DNA of 64,000 nt. It comes from JBKQVT01 sp963727245. GTDB lineage: Bacteria > Planctomycetota > Planctomycetia > Pirellulales > Thermoguttaceae. This document shows positions 10,124-20,346 of the stretch, one piece after another. Location: contig CAVSFO010000018.1 in the NCBI GenBank assembly GCA_963727245.1, positions 310,001-374,000 of the forward strand, given 5' to 3'. The notes below the pieces were generated by a model. The model was not told the origin of the DNA. It saw only the letters and a program-made list of their open reading frames with translations, and searched no databases. How positions within the stretch are numbered: position 1 is the stretch's first letter; each line of letters opens with the position of its first letter. The translations under genes were made by a program, and so were the position numbers.

Positions 10124-10677
10124 GTCCCGCCCCTCCCCAGCGCCCGACACCCGTGAACGCACCGTCGCCGAGCACGCTAAAATGGGCAAAGCGTACGCCC
10201 AGTCTGGATTCGACCAGAGGTAACGGACTTGTTGAACCAGACTACAACCCGAAGCCATTTCAGGGATTACGAGCGACCGCCCCGGCCCCCGCCCTGGTCG
10301 CGGCTGGAGAAGGCACAGCGACTCGGCAATATACACAAAGGCGGAGGGCGGAAGGGGGAAGGAGAACAGAACGAGCCGGTGGCGTCAGCCACCGGATAAC
10401 CCCGCGGCGCCACCACGCCACTGAAGCAGGGCGGAAGAGAGAATAATTCTCGCGCGGAGACGCAGAGAAACGGCGAAAAGGAGGGGAAGAGCAGAAAGGT
10501 ACGGGCCGGCCACACCGTTATCGCCCATGAACTCCGCTGGCGCGTCGATGCGTGCCCGTGCTTTTCAGCGTCTCTCCTCGGCGTCGCTGCGTCTCTGCGC
10601 GAGAATTCCTCCCCTACGCCCTCACCCCCGGCCCCTCTCCCGGAAGGGGAGAGGGGAGACGTTCGCCTGCCTCTCGC
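10124..10677. repeat. Spacer with composite palindromic repeat, copy 2
   Basis: From about 10330 this holds the same ordered modules as 8469-8757: a GGCGGAAGG run, a CCGGTGGCGTCAGCCACCGG hairpin, CTCGCGCGGAGACGCAGAG, a unique centre, and CGTCTCTGCGCGAGA. A CCCTCTCCCGGAAGGGGAGAGG hairpin region follows up to the sugar-kinase stop codon. No gene is seen. Confidence 0.75.
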
Positions 10678-11697
10678 TCACAGCGACAAGACTTCGGCGA
10701 TCTGCCGCACGGTGGCGGAGCCGGTGGTGCCGAGCTGATGGATCACCACCGAGGCGGCAGCATTGGCCAACTCGACCGCTTCGGAGAGACTGGCCCCGGC
10801 GGCCAAGGCGGAGGCTAGGTTGGCGGTCACCGAATCGCCGGCACCAACAATGTCGATCTCGCCGCGGAGCGGCAGCGACCTGGTGTAGGCCAGCTCGCCG
10901 CCGGGGGCCGCCCCCATGAGGCCGTCTTCCGCCAAGGTGACGAAGACGTGGCGGCCGTTGCGCCGGGCCAACTCGGTCGCGGACAGCTTGGTCTGATCCA
11001 GCCCGACCGGCGACGTGCTGCCCAAGAGCATGCCCAGTTCGGCACGGTTCATTTTCAGTCCCACGGCCGGATAGCCGCGAAGACTGCGGCGGCTGTCGGC
11101 CAGCACGCACAACTCGGGCCGCCCGGTGGCGATCGCGCCCAGCGCTTCGAGCACGCGGCGGGTGGCCACCCCGGTGTCGGCCAGGTCAACCTGGTCCATG
11201 ACGATCAGGGCGTCGATCTGCGGGGCGCACTCCCGCAAGGCGGCCGAGAGCCGGTCTTCCAGGGCGGCCGGCGTGGGCGTCCAATTCTTGCTGTCCAAGC
11301 GATTGAGCTCGCGCGGCGGCTTGCCGGCCTCCAGCACCAGCGGCTTGCAGTAGGTGAAGGTGCGTCGCAACGGGGTTTGCACAAAGGAGTCCATCGCCAC
11401 GCCGGGCATCGCCCGCAGGGCGCGGATCAGCTCGAAGCCTTCGCCGTCGTCGCCGGCAAAACCCAGGGGGATGACGCGGCCCACGCCCAGGGCCACGAGG
11501 TTGTTGAGCACGGTCCCGGCGGCGCCCGGCTGGGAGCGGACGCGGGTGACGTTATGGACCGGCAGGCCCGTCTCCAGCGAGGTCTCCTGGAGGGCCGGGT
11601 CGATTTCCAGGTAGCGGTCGAGACAGAAATCACCCAACAGGGCGATAGAAAGCCCGGCGTAGCGTGCCGTGATTTGTTCGAGGCGTTTGCTGTTCAT
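10678..11697 (-). CDS. PfkB-family sugar kinase (RfaE/HldE N-terminal-domain-like)
   Basis: A 339-residue ribokinase-fold kinase. The start region ALLGDFCLDRY and the ADP/ATP site with catalytic base EIDIVGAGDSVTANLASAL (GAGD) are intact. An internal QPGAAGTVLNNLVALG matches the GG(A)A nucleotide or sugar-binding turn. Overall it is closest to heptose-7-phosphate kinase (RfaE/HldE kinase half), but there is no nucleotidyltransferase domain, so the exact sugar is not certain. ATG 11697 is chosen because upstream is a repeat. It is the last gene in a minus-strand set with the next two. Confidence 0.78.
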   Translation of the reverse strand: MNSKRLEQITARYAGLSIALLGDFCLDRYLEIDPALQETSLETGLPVHNVTRVRSQPGAAGTVLNNLVALGVGRVIPLGFAGDDGEGFELIRALRAMPGVAMDSFVQTPLRRTFTYCKPLVLEAGKPPRELNRLDSKNWTPTPAALEDRLSAALRECAPQIDALIVMDQVDLADTGVATRRVLEALGAIATGRPELCVLADSRRSLRGYPAVGLKMNRAELGMLLGSTSPVGLDQTKLSATELARRNGRHVFVTLAEDGLMGAAPGGELAYTRSLPLRGEIDIVGAGDSVTANLASALAAGASLSEAVELANAAASVVIHQLGTTGSATVRQIAEVLSL

Positions 11698-11699
11698 AA

Positions 11700-11977
11700 T
11701 CTCTCCCCTCTCTCTCCGGGAGAGGGGCCGGGGGTGAGGGCGAATTACGGTTGACATTGCCCGTCTGAATCAGGCATCTTCTCAACTTCCCCTCACCCTA
11801 ACCCTCTCCCGGCGGGAGAGGGGACGCCGGGTGCCACTGGCTCCGCCGGGTGCCACTGGCTCCGCCAGTGCTTTGGGCGACCAGCCCCGCGAAAGCACTG
11901 GCAGAGCCAGTGGCACACTTGCGATGACCTTGCCAAAACGCCGGTTTTTCTTGCCCCCAACTCCCGGACACCCTCGT
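11700..11977. repeat. CCCTCTCC hairpins and a GTGCCACTGGC palindrome
   Basis: Two short inverted CTCTCCCGG/CCGGGAGAG elements lie at 11700-11745 and 11786-11825. The part at 11828-11916 pairs GGGTGCCACTGGCTCCGCC with GGCAGAGCCAGTGGCACAC and contains TTGGGCGACCAG in the loop. That loop motif also ends the tandem array at 18466-18657. Confidence 0.7.
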
Positions 11978-13114
11978 TCACGATACCTCTACCCGCCCGG
12001 CGCTGCCGGCCGACAGGCGATGGAAGAGGTGGTGAACGAAGGCCAGGTTGTCGCACTGGAGATACCGCATCACGCCGCCCATGCGGGCGTAGCTCTTGCA
12101 AAAACGGAGGTAATAGGCCGGATTGGTCTTGGGCGGCTCGCCGGTGGACCAATCCCAACCGCCGCCGTCCTGGAGATCGACGACATAAATGGCATGACCA
12201 GCCACCACGGGCCGGCCGGCCTGAATCCGCAGGTTGTTCACGCAGCTCAGGCTCTTCTCGAACACTTGCGGGCCCATGATCGCGGAGCCGACCGAGAGAA
12301 CGACGCCGCCGTCGAGCCCTTCCACGGCCGCCGAGAACTGGGCGAAGTCGCGCTGGGCGGCCCGCCCGATCACCGCCCCGTTGTACATCGGATGGTTGGT
12401 GATGATATCGTAGCCGATGCCGGGGTGGACGGTGATGGGCACGTCGCGGCGGAAGGCGGCAGCCAGGATCGACGCCCGCTTCCAACGGTGGGCAATCGCA
12501 TAGCGTCCGGGGGCCACGGCGTGCAGCCGCATCGCCAGCAGCAACTCCGCCCGCGCCGGGGTCAGCGGATCGCCGGGCGCCTTGCAGATAGCCTCCTCCA
12601 GGGCCTCGGGCTGCGGTAGCGTGACGCCGTCTTCGGCGATGAACCGGCCCAGGGCCCGGCCGTACCCCTCTCCGGTCAAGCCGGCCGCCAAGAGGGCAAT
12701 CTGGATCGTGCGGCCCGTTTCGTCCCAGGTGCCGAAGCGACCGCAGGCCACGCCGTCGCGGACGCTTTCGGTGGACCGGCCCAGCCAGGAATACTCCCAA
12801 TCGTGAATGGTGCCCGCGCCGTTGGTGGCCAGGTGGGTGAGCCAGTCGTCGGCCATCATGCGGTCGAGGATCAACGCGGCCCCGTTGCGGAGCAGGTGGG
12901 CGCCGTAGATCAGCATGACCGCCGCGCCGCGCCGCCGGGCGTCGCGAACTCGCTCGGCCACCTCCTCCACGGCCGCGGCCAGCGCGGGGGTTAGCGCCTT
13001 GGGCATGGCGGCCGGATCAACCAGGATCTCGTCGGCGACGGTGAGACTGCGGCGCTCGGCCAGCGGAAAAACTTGCAACCGACTCAAGTCCAGCGGCGGC
13101 CGCGACCAACTCAC
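11978..13114 (-). CDS. Conserved protein of unknown function beside sugar kinase (possibly deoxyhypusine-synthase-like fold)
   Basis: A 378-residue intact protein. Glycine-rich and conserved-looking stretches are VMLIYGAHLLRNG, THLATNGAGTIHDWEYS, ITVHPGIGYDIITNHP and VVLSVGSAIMGPQVFEKSL. The arrangement of these blocks reminds me of deoxyhypusine synthase-like Rossmann proteins, but I do not recognise a defined enzyme and assign no reaction. Its start overlaps the end of the upstream HAD gene by about 98 bp, and the PfkB kinase follows downstream. The set therefore probably works as one sugar-phosphate or cell-surface module. Confidence 0.65.
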   Translation of the reverse strand: MSWSRPPLDLSRLQVFPLAERRSLTVADEILVDPAAMPKALTPALAAAVEEVAERVRDARRRGAAVMLIYGAHLLRNGAALILDRMMADDWLTHLATNGAGTIHDWEYSWLGRSTESVRDGVACGRFGTWDETGRTIQIALLAAGLTGEGYGRALGRFIAEDGVTLPQPEALEEAICKAPGDPLTPARAELLLAMRLHAVAPGRYAIAHRWKRASILAAAFRRDVPITVHPGIGYDIITNHPMYNGAVIGRAAQRDFAQFSAAVEGLDGGVVLSVGSAIMGPQVFEKSLSCVNNLRIQAGRPVVAGHAIYVVDLQDGGGWDWSTGEPPKTNPAYYLRFCKSYARMGGVMRYLQCDNLAFVHHLFHRLSAGSAGRVEVS

Positions 13115-14003
13115 GCCTGCGCTCCTTTTTCTCGCTCGGGGTTTCCTGGCCTGCGGCCCCCAGGATCACGTCCAGCACGGCCGCCGCATCGCGGAAGTCG
13201 GGAATCACCACGTCGGCGCCCACCCCCAGCAGCCGCTGCCGCTTCCAGGCGTCCATCACGCCGGAGCCGTTGTGGGCTTCGTCGCTGGCCACGGCCACCG
13301 CCAGGCCGCCCACGCCCTTGGTGTTCTGAATTTCCACGTAGCCGTCGCCGAAGGCCAGCAGGCGCTGCGGGGGAATGGCATTTTCCCGCAAGATGCGGTC
13401 GATCACCATCTGCTTGGAAAAATTCTTATAATCGTCCAGGGCCCCGTAAATCCGGCCGGGGAAGTAGCGGGCCACGTCCAGCAACTCGGCCTCCGCCTTC
13501 ATGAACGGCTCGTCGGTGCCGCTGGCCAGATAAAGCGTCATGCCCAAGCCCACCAGCTTCTCCAGGAACGGCCGGGCGCCGAACAGCAGCAGATCGTCGG
13601 GCCGAATCCGCCCGCTCTTGAGCCCCTCGATGCGGTCGCGGATGCGCAGCTCGAGCCGGCGCAGGTATTCGTGCTTGTACCAGAGCGGCTCGCGGGGCTG
13701 GCCGCCGCGATCGCGGACCCGGTCGGCCAACTGCATCATCTGGTAGATCGTCTGCTTGCCGTTCAGGCGCATGATGTCCTCGAACGCCAGCCGCGCCCGG
13801 TCGGACTCTGTTTCCCCCGCCTGGGGTGGCAGCATTTCGACGAACATGGGCACCATAACGTCGGGCCAGCCCTGCCGGATCAACGACAAGGTCCCGTCGA
13901 AATCGAACAGTACGTGGCTGAGTTGCGGCCGGGGACGAAATTGGGGACTGAATTCCACCAAGCCGGCAAAACCCGAGGCGGTCCCGCCGAGAGCGTTCAT
14001 CAT
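13017..14003 (-). CDS. HAD-superfamily hydrolase
   Basis: A phosphatase-type HAD protein. Motif I is VLFDFDGTLS near residue 30, motif II YLASGTDEP, and the acidic motif LLAFGDGYVEI. A helical cap lies between motifs I and II. The ATG codons at 14003 and 14000 are both possible. The gene is first in a minus-strand cluster with an unknown protein and a PfkB sugar kinase, so a sugar phosphate is a sensible substrate guess. The final 30 codons are Arg-rich and overlap the next gene. Confidence 0.82.
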   Translation of the reverse strand: MMNALGGTASGFAGLVEFSPQFRPRPQLSHVLFDFDGTLSLIRQGWPDVMVPMFVEMLPPQAGETESDRARLAFEDIMRLNGKQTIYQMMQLADRVRDRGGQPREPLWYKHEYLRRLELRIRDRIEGLKSGRIRPDDLLLFGARPFLEKLVGLGMTLYLASGTDEPFMKAEAELLDVARYFPGRIYGALDDYKNFSKQMVIDRILRENAIPPQRLLAFGDGYVEIQNTKGVGGLAVAVASDEAHNGSGVMDAWKRQRLLGVGADVVIPDFRDAAAVLDVILGAAGQETPSEKKERRRELVAAAAGLESVASFSAGRAPQSHRRRRDPG

Positions 14004-14043
14004 AAGCAAGCGTTTCGCAGAGGATTCCAGGAGCGGGCATCGT

Positions 14044-14163
14044 GGGAAAAAGGTGACAGGCACCATTTGTGCGAAGCACCCGAAGGGCGGGCACCGGCCG
14101 TAGGCTGGTCACGGCAAATGGTGCCTGTCACCTTTTTCCCTCCCAAGATCGTGCAGGGTCATT
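14044..14163 (-). repeat. GTGACAGGCACC palindrome, copy 1
   Basis: Inverted arms of about 25 bp (core AAAAAGGTGACAGGCACC) surround a loop of about 45 bp. On the minus strand the palindrome is preceded by CTAAATGACCCTGCACGA, which matches the leader of the copies at 25451 and 59593. It lies between divergent genes (HAD and the DNA methyltransferase). Confidence 0.85.
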
Positions 14164-14244
14164 TAGTATTGCGGCCGCGCTCCCCCCTGTCAACGGGCGC
14201 GGGAGCGTTTTGTCAAGAAGCGGGGGTTGACAAACACGCCAGGA

Positions 14245-15141
14245 ATGAATACTTTAAGTAGCATGATGCATCGTCGCACAGGTTCCACGCTCGAAGGGAT
14301 CGAATCCGCCTTGGGAACCCCCGCCCATCGTGGAGACAAGTATCTGATCTACCAAGGGGATTGCGCCGAGCTGATGAAAGCGTTGCCGCCGGACTTCGGC
14401 GCCCTGACCATCACGTCACCCCCGTACAACATCGGGAAGGAATACGAGCAACCGCGCCCCGTCGCCGAGTACCTTGACTGGTGCGAGTCCTGGATTCGGC
14501 TGGTCCATCGCTTTACCCGGCGGGACGGCGCGTTCTGGCTGAATCTAGGCTACATCCCCTTGGACGGCCGCGCAAAGGCGATGCCGATTTCCTATTTGCT
14601 TTGGCAGCGGGTGCCGTTCTACCTGGTTCAAGAGATTGTCTGGAACTACGGGGCTGGCGTTGCGGCCAAGCGCAGTTTCTCGCCCCGCAACGAAAAGTTC
14701 TTGTGGTATGTCAAGAACCCCGACGACTACGTTTTCAACCTGGACGCCGTGCGCGACCCGAACGTCAAGTACCCGAACCAGAAGAAGAATGGCAAGAAGA
14801 AATGCAACCCCCTGGGCAAGAACCCCTCGGACGTTTGGCAGTTTCCCAAGGTGACGTCGGGCAGAGATCGGAGTTCCAAGGAGCGGACGGCCCACCCCGC
14901 CCAATTCCCGATCGCTGTAATCGACCGCATTATCAAGGCTTGCAGCAGGCCGGGCGACTTGATTTTCGACCCGTTCTTGGGATCGGGGTCGCTCATCGAA
15001 GCCGCGCTAAGAAATGACCGGGTCGCGGTCGGTTTCGAGGTCAACCCGGCATATATTCGGATTGCGGCGCAGAGAATCGACCGCTATCTACGGCGCCAGA
15101 CTCAAGAAAGGCGCAGGGGGCGTTTTTCTAGAGCAGGGTGA
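14245..15141 (+). CDS. Type II DNA methyltransferase (probable N4-cytosine, beta-type motif order)
   Basis: A 298-residue SAM-dependent DNA methyltransferase. The catalytic motif TSPPYN is at residues 57-62, and the SAM-binding motif FDPFLGSGS comes later, near 242, so the motif order is that of the beta group. An S-P-P-Y core is usual for N4-cytosine enzymes. It converges on and overlaps by 14 bp the ScaI-like nuclease gene, which makes it the cognate modification enzyme by inference. ScaI-type systems are known to use m4C. ATG 14245 is preferred; an upstream TTG at 14227 is possible. Confidence 0.87.
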   Translation: MNTLSSMMHRRTGSTLEGIESALGTPAHRGDKYLIYQGDCAELMKALPPDFGALTITSPPYNIGKEYEQPRPVAEYLDWCESWIRLVHRFTRRDGAFWLNLGYIPLDGRAKAMPISYLLWQRVPFYLVQEIVWNYGAGVAAKRSFSPRNEKFLWYVKNPDDYVFNLDAVRDPNVKYPNQKKNGKKKCNPLGKNPSDVWQFPKVTSGRDRSSKERTAHPAQFPIAVIDRIIKACSRPGDLIFDPFLGSGSLIEAALRNDRVAVGFEVNPAYIRIAAQRIDRYLRRQTQERRRGRFSRAG

Positions 15142-15928
15142 TCAGTTTGCGGCCCTCCGATTCAGGGGTCAAATGCGCCTGCTGACCCGTGGCGGCCGCT
15201 TGGCCCACCCAATCCGTGTGGTCGAGCCAGCCGAAGCGGACCCGGACAATCTCGGGACGTGGCCTCTGGCGTTTATTGAAGCTTTGGAAATTGACCGCCA
15301 GGTAGTACCCGCTCTTGCTTTTCTTCGCGTCGGTCGGCTGCTGGGCGTAGCTTCGGTTCCCAAAGATTTGTGACTTGTGCGATGAAGTCTTGATCTCGAC
15401 GGAGAACCTCGGATCGGGGAGGTAAACCAAGTCCTTGTCGCCTGCCTCTTGTTCGCCACGCCACTTGTCCGGATAGCGCGCGGCGAATTCGAGCGGTATC
15501 AATTCGTGGAGAAGGAATCCCATGATCTGGGGTTTTGGAAACAGGTGAGTGCCAATCTTGAACCGGTGAGAGCCGATCTTCGAGTCAAAAATCGCCTTCC
15601 ACGCCAGCAGAACAACCTCCACCAGTTCCTCCATGTCCAGCGGGTGTGCTGCGATCAGTCTCTTGGTCTTGGCAGCCCATTTGTCCCTGGGCAGTCCTGA
15701 GTAGGGCATTACTTCAGATCCTTGAGCAGCGCCGCCCGGTGGCACCTTCAGCGCGTGGGCGATCCTCACGATGTTCTGCAGGCTGACGTTTCGCTCTCCG
15801 CGCTCCACGCTGCCGATGTAGGTTCGATGCAACCCGCACGCCTCGGCGAACGCCTCTTGGGACAGTCCCATCCTGCGCCGCAGTAGCCGCACTTCCTTGC
15901 CGAACAGTTCTTCAACGCCGCTTGTCAT
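15128..15928 (-). CDS. ScaI-like restriction endonuclease fused to N-terminal HTH
   Basis: A 266-residue protein. Residues 10-62 form an XRE-type helix-turn-helix (RMGLSQEAFAEACGLHRTYI, then VERGERNVSL). Residues 95-225 resemble the ScaI endonuclease family, with the phrases THLFPKPQIMGFLLHELIPL and HKSQIFGNRSYAQ. A PD-(D/E)XK-type core is visible: Asp164/Asp166 in DKDLVY and Glu178-Ile-Lys180 in FSVEIKTSS. The HTH resembles the separate controller proteins of many type II systems, so the enzyme may regulate itself. It is tail-to-tail with its methyltransferase and shares the terminal 14 bp. Recognition of AGTACT is only suggested by family. Confidence 0.82.
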   Translation of the reverse strand: MTSGVEELFGKEVRLLRRRMGLSQEAFAEACGLHRTYIGSVERGERNVSLQNIVRIAHALKVPPGGAAQGSEVMPYSGLPRDKWAAKTKRLIAAHPLDMEELVEVVLLAWKAIFDSKIGSHRFKIGTHLFPKPQIMGFLLHELIPLEFAARYPDKWRGEQEAGDKDLVYLPDPRFSVEIKTSSHKSQIFGNRSYAQQPTDAKKSKSGYYLAVNFQSFNKRQRPRPEIVRVRFGWLDHTDWVGQAAATGQQAHLTPESEGRKLITLL

Positions 15929-16393
15929 GCCCGAATAATCGCAGATATGATGCCGATGAATCTACAGACTAAAAGTAGCATCGCCGGAGGGGCGATTTAG
16001 GAAATAACGCATTGGCCAGACCGACACCACGGGCCCTCTGGCCATCGTCCGGCAGCCCTTCCGCCCGGCGGCCCCTGTGGTCGTGGGATTATATGCCCCC
16101 TGAGAGCGTGTAAACGCTCCCATGTCGCCTCGTGCCCACTTCTGGCAAAAACAGCCTATGAAAGGGCAGTTGGCTGCGCAAAAGATGACATGGCCTCCCG
16201 AACGCGGCCCCGCCACCGCCCCGCCCACGAAACCCGGCCCCCCCCGGGCAATCGGCGGCTGAGCCCCTTTCCCGATTCGGCGGCGGCCTTTAGAATGCAA
16301 GTTTGGGGAGCCCCGGGGCCCGGCTCGAGTGGTTCGGCGCGCCGGCGGGGCCTCACAGGCATGACGCACCGCAACAAACCAGGACGGCAATCC
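15929..16393. other. Intergenic region before pyrG
   Basis: About 460 bp with no convincing gene. It contains a CATCGCCGGAGGGGCGATT hairpin near 15978 and GAGAGCGTGTAAACGCTC near 16102. TTTAGAATGCAAG near 16289 could be part of a promoter. Confidence 0.5.
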
Positions 16394-18029
<1,636 letters not shown>

Positions 18030-18037
<8 letters not shown>

Positions 18038-18434
18038 AGAAGCGAAAGAAGCGGAAAAAAAGATCTTCGTCGACGAGGACTGGAAGAGCCAGGTCGCCGC
18101 CGAGAAGGAGTCCCTGCGCAAGCAGGAGCAAGCCGCGCCGCAACCGGCCGCAGCGGCGGCCGACGAGGAACTGCCCGAGCCCAGCCTGTCGCTGTTGGCC
18201 AATTCGCTCTACCTCCAGGCGGCCATCTCCCTGGGCCTGTTGCCCAATCCCTTCTCGGGAAAGGCCGAAGCGAATCTCGCCCAGGCCAAGCACACCATCG
18301 ACACGCTGGAAATCCTCCAGCAGAAGACCAACGGGAACCGCACCCCCGAGGAAACCACCTACATCGAGGAGATGCTGCACCAGTTGCGGCTGGCGTACCT
18401 CGCGGTGCAAGAACACGGCGGCAAGCAGGCATGA
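18030..18434 (+). CDS. DUF1844 domain protein
   Basis: A 134-residue soluble protein with a charged N-terminal tail, an Ala/Pro-rich linker and a C-terminal helical DUF1844 domain (LLANSLYLQAAISLGLLPNP, then AKHTIDTLEILQQKTNGN). Its function is unknown. The domain is widespread in planctomycetes and some deltaproteobacteria. The start overlaps the pyrG stop codon. A palindromic tandem array begins about 30 bp after its stop. Confidence 0.85.
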
Positions 18435-18465
18435 GCAATCCAGCGGCCGTCTTGCTCGGGTGCTC

Positions 18466-18657
18466 GGGTGCCACTGGCTATGCCAGTGCGGGTGCCACTG
18501 GCTATGCCAGTGCGGGTGCCACTGGCCACGCCAGTACGGGTGCCACTGGCTATGCCAGTGCGGGTGCCACTGGCTATGCCAGTGCGGGTGCCACTGGCCA
18601 CGCCAGTACGGGTGCCACTAGCTATGCCAGTGCGGGTGCCACTGGCTATGCCAGTGC
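18466..18657 (+). repeat. Eight tandem 24-bp palindromic units
   Basis: Eight head-to-tail copies of GGGTGCCACTGGCTATGCCA plus GTGC. Two variants alternate in the order A A B A A B A' A, where B has GGCCACGCCAGTAC. Each unit is a hairpin (CACTGGC/GCCAGTG). The array ends with TTGGGCGACCAG and the right arm GGCAAAGCCAGTGGCAC (to about 18708). There are no unique spacers, so this is not a CRISPR. It forms a spurious open frame. Confidence 0.9.
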
Positions 18658-18758
18658 ATTGGGCGACCAGTCCCACCGGGGCACTGGCAAAGCCAGTGGC
18701 ACACTTACCTGAGAAATTTACCGCGATCACGTTGCCAGGACCCCTAGGAACCATTTCC

Positions 18759-19355
18759 GTGGCAGAGAAGACCGAGCAACCGCCCGCCCAACCGCCCATC
18801 GACCTGAAGGACCGCGCATTGGCCGGGCTGCTGGCGTGGCTGTTTCCCGGGCTGGGCCACTTCTATCAACGTCGCCACGCCAAGGGCGTCCTCTACCTGG
18901 TCTGCATCCTGGGCATGTTCCTCTGGGGCCTCTACCTCAGCAGCAGCCCGGCGACGGGGCCGGCCCGGGCGGTCTATTTCTCCTTTCGCGCCAACGACTG
19001 GCGGTGGTACTATCTCGGTCAGGTGGGCGTCGGCCTGCCCGCCTTTCCCGCCTTGGTGCAGGCCGCCGTCGTGGGCGACGAGAAGGATCCGCTCTGGAAC
19101 GGCTTCATGGCCCCGCCCCGCTTGAAGGCCGACCCCAACGACGTGCCCGGCCAATGCTCGCCCGCCCGTTGCACGGTGGCCGACCTCTACGACAAGCTCA
19201 ACCGCTACTTTGAATTTGCCAGCATTTACACTTTGATCGCCGGGCTGCTGAACATTCTCGCCATCTACGACGCATGTTGCGGACCGGTGGTCGGCGAGTC
19301 GCCCGAGAAGAAGGACGAGGACGATGACGATACTCCGGGCGTTGTGCCGGACTGA
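18759..19355 (+). CDS. DUF6677 family membrane protein
   Basis: A 198-residue protein that begins with a short soluble segment. The family block DRALAGLLAWLFPGLGHFYQ follows, then a membrane segment (VLYLVCILGMFLWGLYLSS), a long polar region, and a second membrane segment near the C-terminus (FASIYTLIAGLLNILAIYDA). The acidic tail DEDDDD is typical of this planctomycete family. The function is unknown. GTG 18759 is chosen because upstream codons come from the repeat array. It overlaps the next small gene by 32 bp. Confidence 0.75.
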   Translation: MAEKTEQPPAQPPIDLKDRALAGLLAWLFPGLGHFYQRRHAKGVLYLVCILGMFLWGLYLSSSPATGPARAVYFSFRANDWRWYYLGQVGVGLPAFPALVQAAVVGDEKDPLWNGFMAPPRLKADPNDVPGQCSPARCTVADLYDKLNRYFEFASIYTLIAGLLNILAIYDACCGPVVGESPEKKDEDDDDTPGVVPD

Positions 19356-19518
19356 CTTGTGGTACGTATTTCCGCCGGTGATCTCCGCCAGCCTGGTCTA
19401 TGCGGCGACGCGGCACGAGCGTATGTCCGCGATCCTGCGTCATGCCGCCGGGGTGGCCATCCGCATCCTCGCGCTCTTGGCCGTCATCTTGGCGATTCTG
19501 ATGGCGATCTCGCTGTAG
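19324..19518 (+). CDS. Small membrane protein, conserved-looking
   Basis: A 64-residue protein translated from within the end of the DUF6677 gene. Two hydrophobic segments are seen: LWYVFPPVISASLVYAA and VAIRILALLAVILAILMAIS. The tight overlap suggests translational coupling and a joint membrane role. Its 3' third is duplicated about 900 bp downstream at 20347-20422. The function is unknown. Confidence 0.6.
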   Translation: MTILRALCRTDLWYVFPPVISASLVYAATRHERMSAILRHAAGVAIRILALLAVILAILMAISL

Positions 19519-19528
19519 GGACGTGGAA

Positions 19529-19625
19529 GGGAAAAAGGTGACTGCCACCAAATTTTGGCAATCCAGGTGATTCGCGAAGCACTATATTTCCCAGAGTCTC
19601 CAGATTTGGTGGCTGTCACCTTTTC
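19529..19625. repeat. Variant of the GTGACAGGCACC palindrome
   Basis: AAAAAGGTGACTGCCACCAA is paired with TTTGGTGGCTGTCACCTTTT around a loop of about 50 bp. Arm sequence and outer bases are related to the copies at 14044, 25451 and 59593, but the loop is unrelated. It sits at the left edge of an inserted segment. Confidence 0.75.
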
Positions 19626-19671
19626 TGGCCCTTTCTGGCCCCATTTGGGCGGCAGAGCTATACTGACACCT

Positions 19672-20295
19672 ATGGCCGAACCGTTCTTCTATCTTGACGC
19701 CTATGATCGGGCCATCGCCATCAGGCGACCCATGCCTCTTTACAGACTCCCGTTGATGGGCGGCACGGCATTCACTTTGCTCGACCTGATTCAAGCAATA
19801 AGCATCGTCGTAGGGGCTTCGCTCGGTTTCACGACTGGACGTAGAGAGTTCGGGGTGACCGGTGCCTTACTCGGCGGCATCCTCGGGCTTGTCGTCGGCC
19901 AATCTGTGGGAATAGCTCCCTGGTACGTCTTCTGGGCTGGTTTTCGCCTCACTTATAAGTTCAACTCGATTGGAAGACTCAGGAGGAAGTTGAAGACTGA
20001 CTACTTTATGGCTGAACGTCTGATTGCAGAGATGATTGTCCGAGGCGAACCGGCAGAGTCATTCTGGCCCTTCATTTTGTCGTTGTTGCGATCAGATTCG
20101 TTCCCCGAAAGGTATTCCGGCTGGAAGAACCTCAATATCTGGTTTCCCAGACTCGCCAAACAGATGGAGGGCTTCACGCCGCACGGCCCAACGGAGATGC
20201 GCAGCAGATACGTCAAGAAGATCGAGAACCTTGAACCGTGTGCTGCACCGCTGCCTCGTGAGTCGGACATCGAGAAGTTGGAGGGTGGTCGCTAA
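19672..20295 (+). CDS. Unknown protein with glycine-rich membrane segments
   Basis: A 207-residue protein I do not recognise. Two hydrophobic, Gly-rich segments (AISIVVGASLGFTTG and GALLGGILGLVVGQSVGIAP) form a membrane hairpin near residues 35-80. A basic soluble C-terminal half follows. Base composition is less GC-rich than its neighbours. It lies inside a segment bounded by a palindrome on the left and a duplicated gene tail on the right, which suggests acquisition. Confidence 0.55.
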   Translation: MAEPFFYLDAYDRAIAIRRPMPLYRLPLMGGTAFTLLDLIQAISIVVGASLGFTTGRREFGVTGALLGGILGLVVGQSVGIAPWYVFWAGFRLTYKFNSIGRLRRKLKTDYFMAERLIAEMIVRGEPAESFWPFILSLLRSDSFPERYSGWKNLNIWFPRLAKQMEGFTPHGPTEMRSRYVKKIENLEPCAAPLPRESDIEKLEGGR

Positions 20296-20346
20296 ACGCT
20301 TACAGCCGCGGAGGGCATCGCCTGCGCCGCCGCAGATCCCACCGGG

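Noticed and set aside
18466..18657. CRISPR array
   Set aside because: Units are directly adjacent with no unique spacers and no cas genes are near.
18431..18712. Small plus-strand frame of repeated Gly-Ala-Thr-Gly-Tyr-Ala-Ser
   Set aside because: It is only a translation of the 24-bp tandem repeat; no ribosome-binding site of its own and no conserved family.
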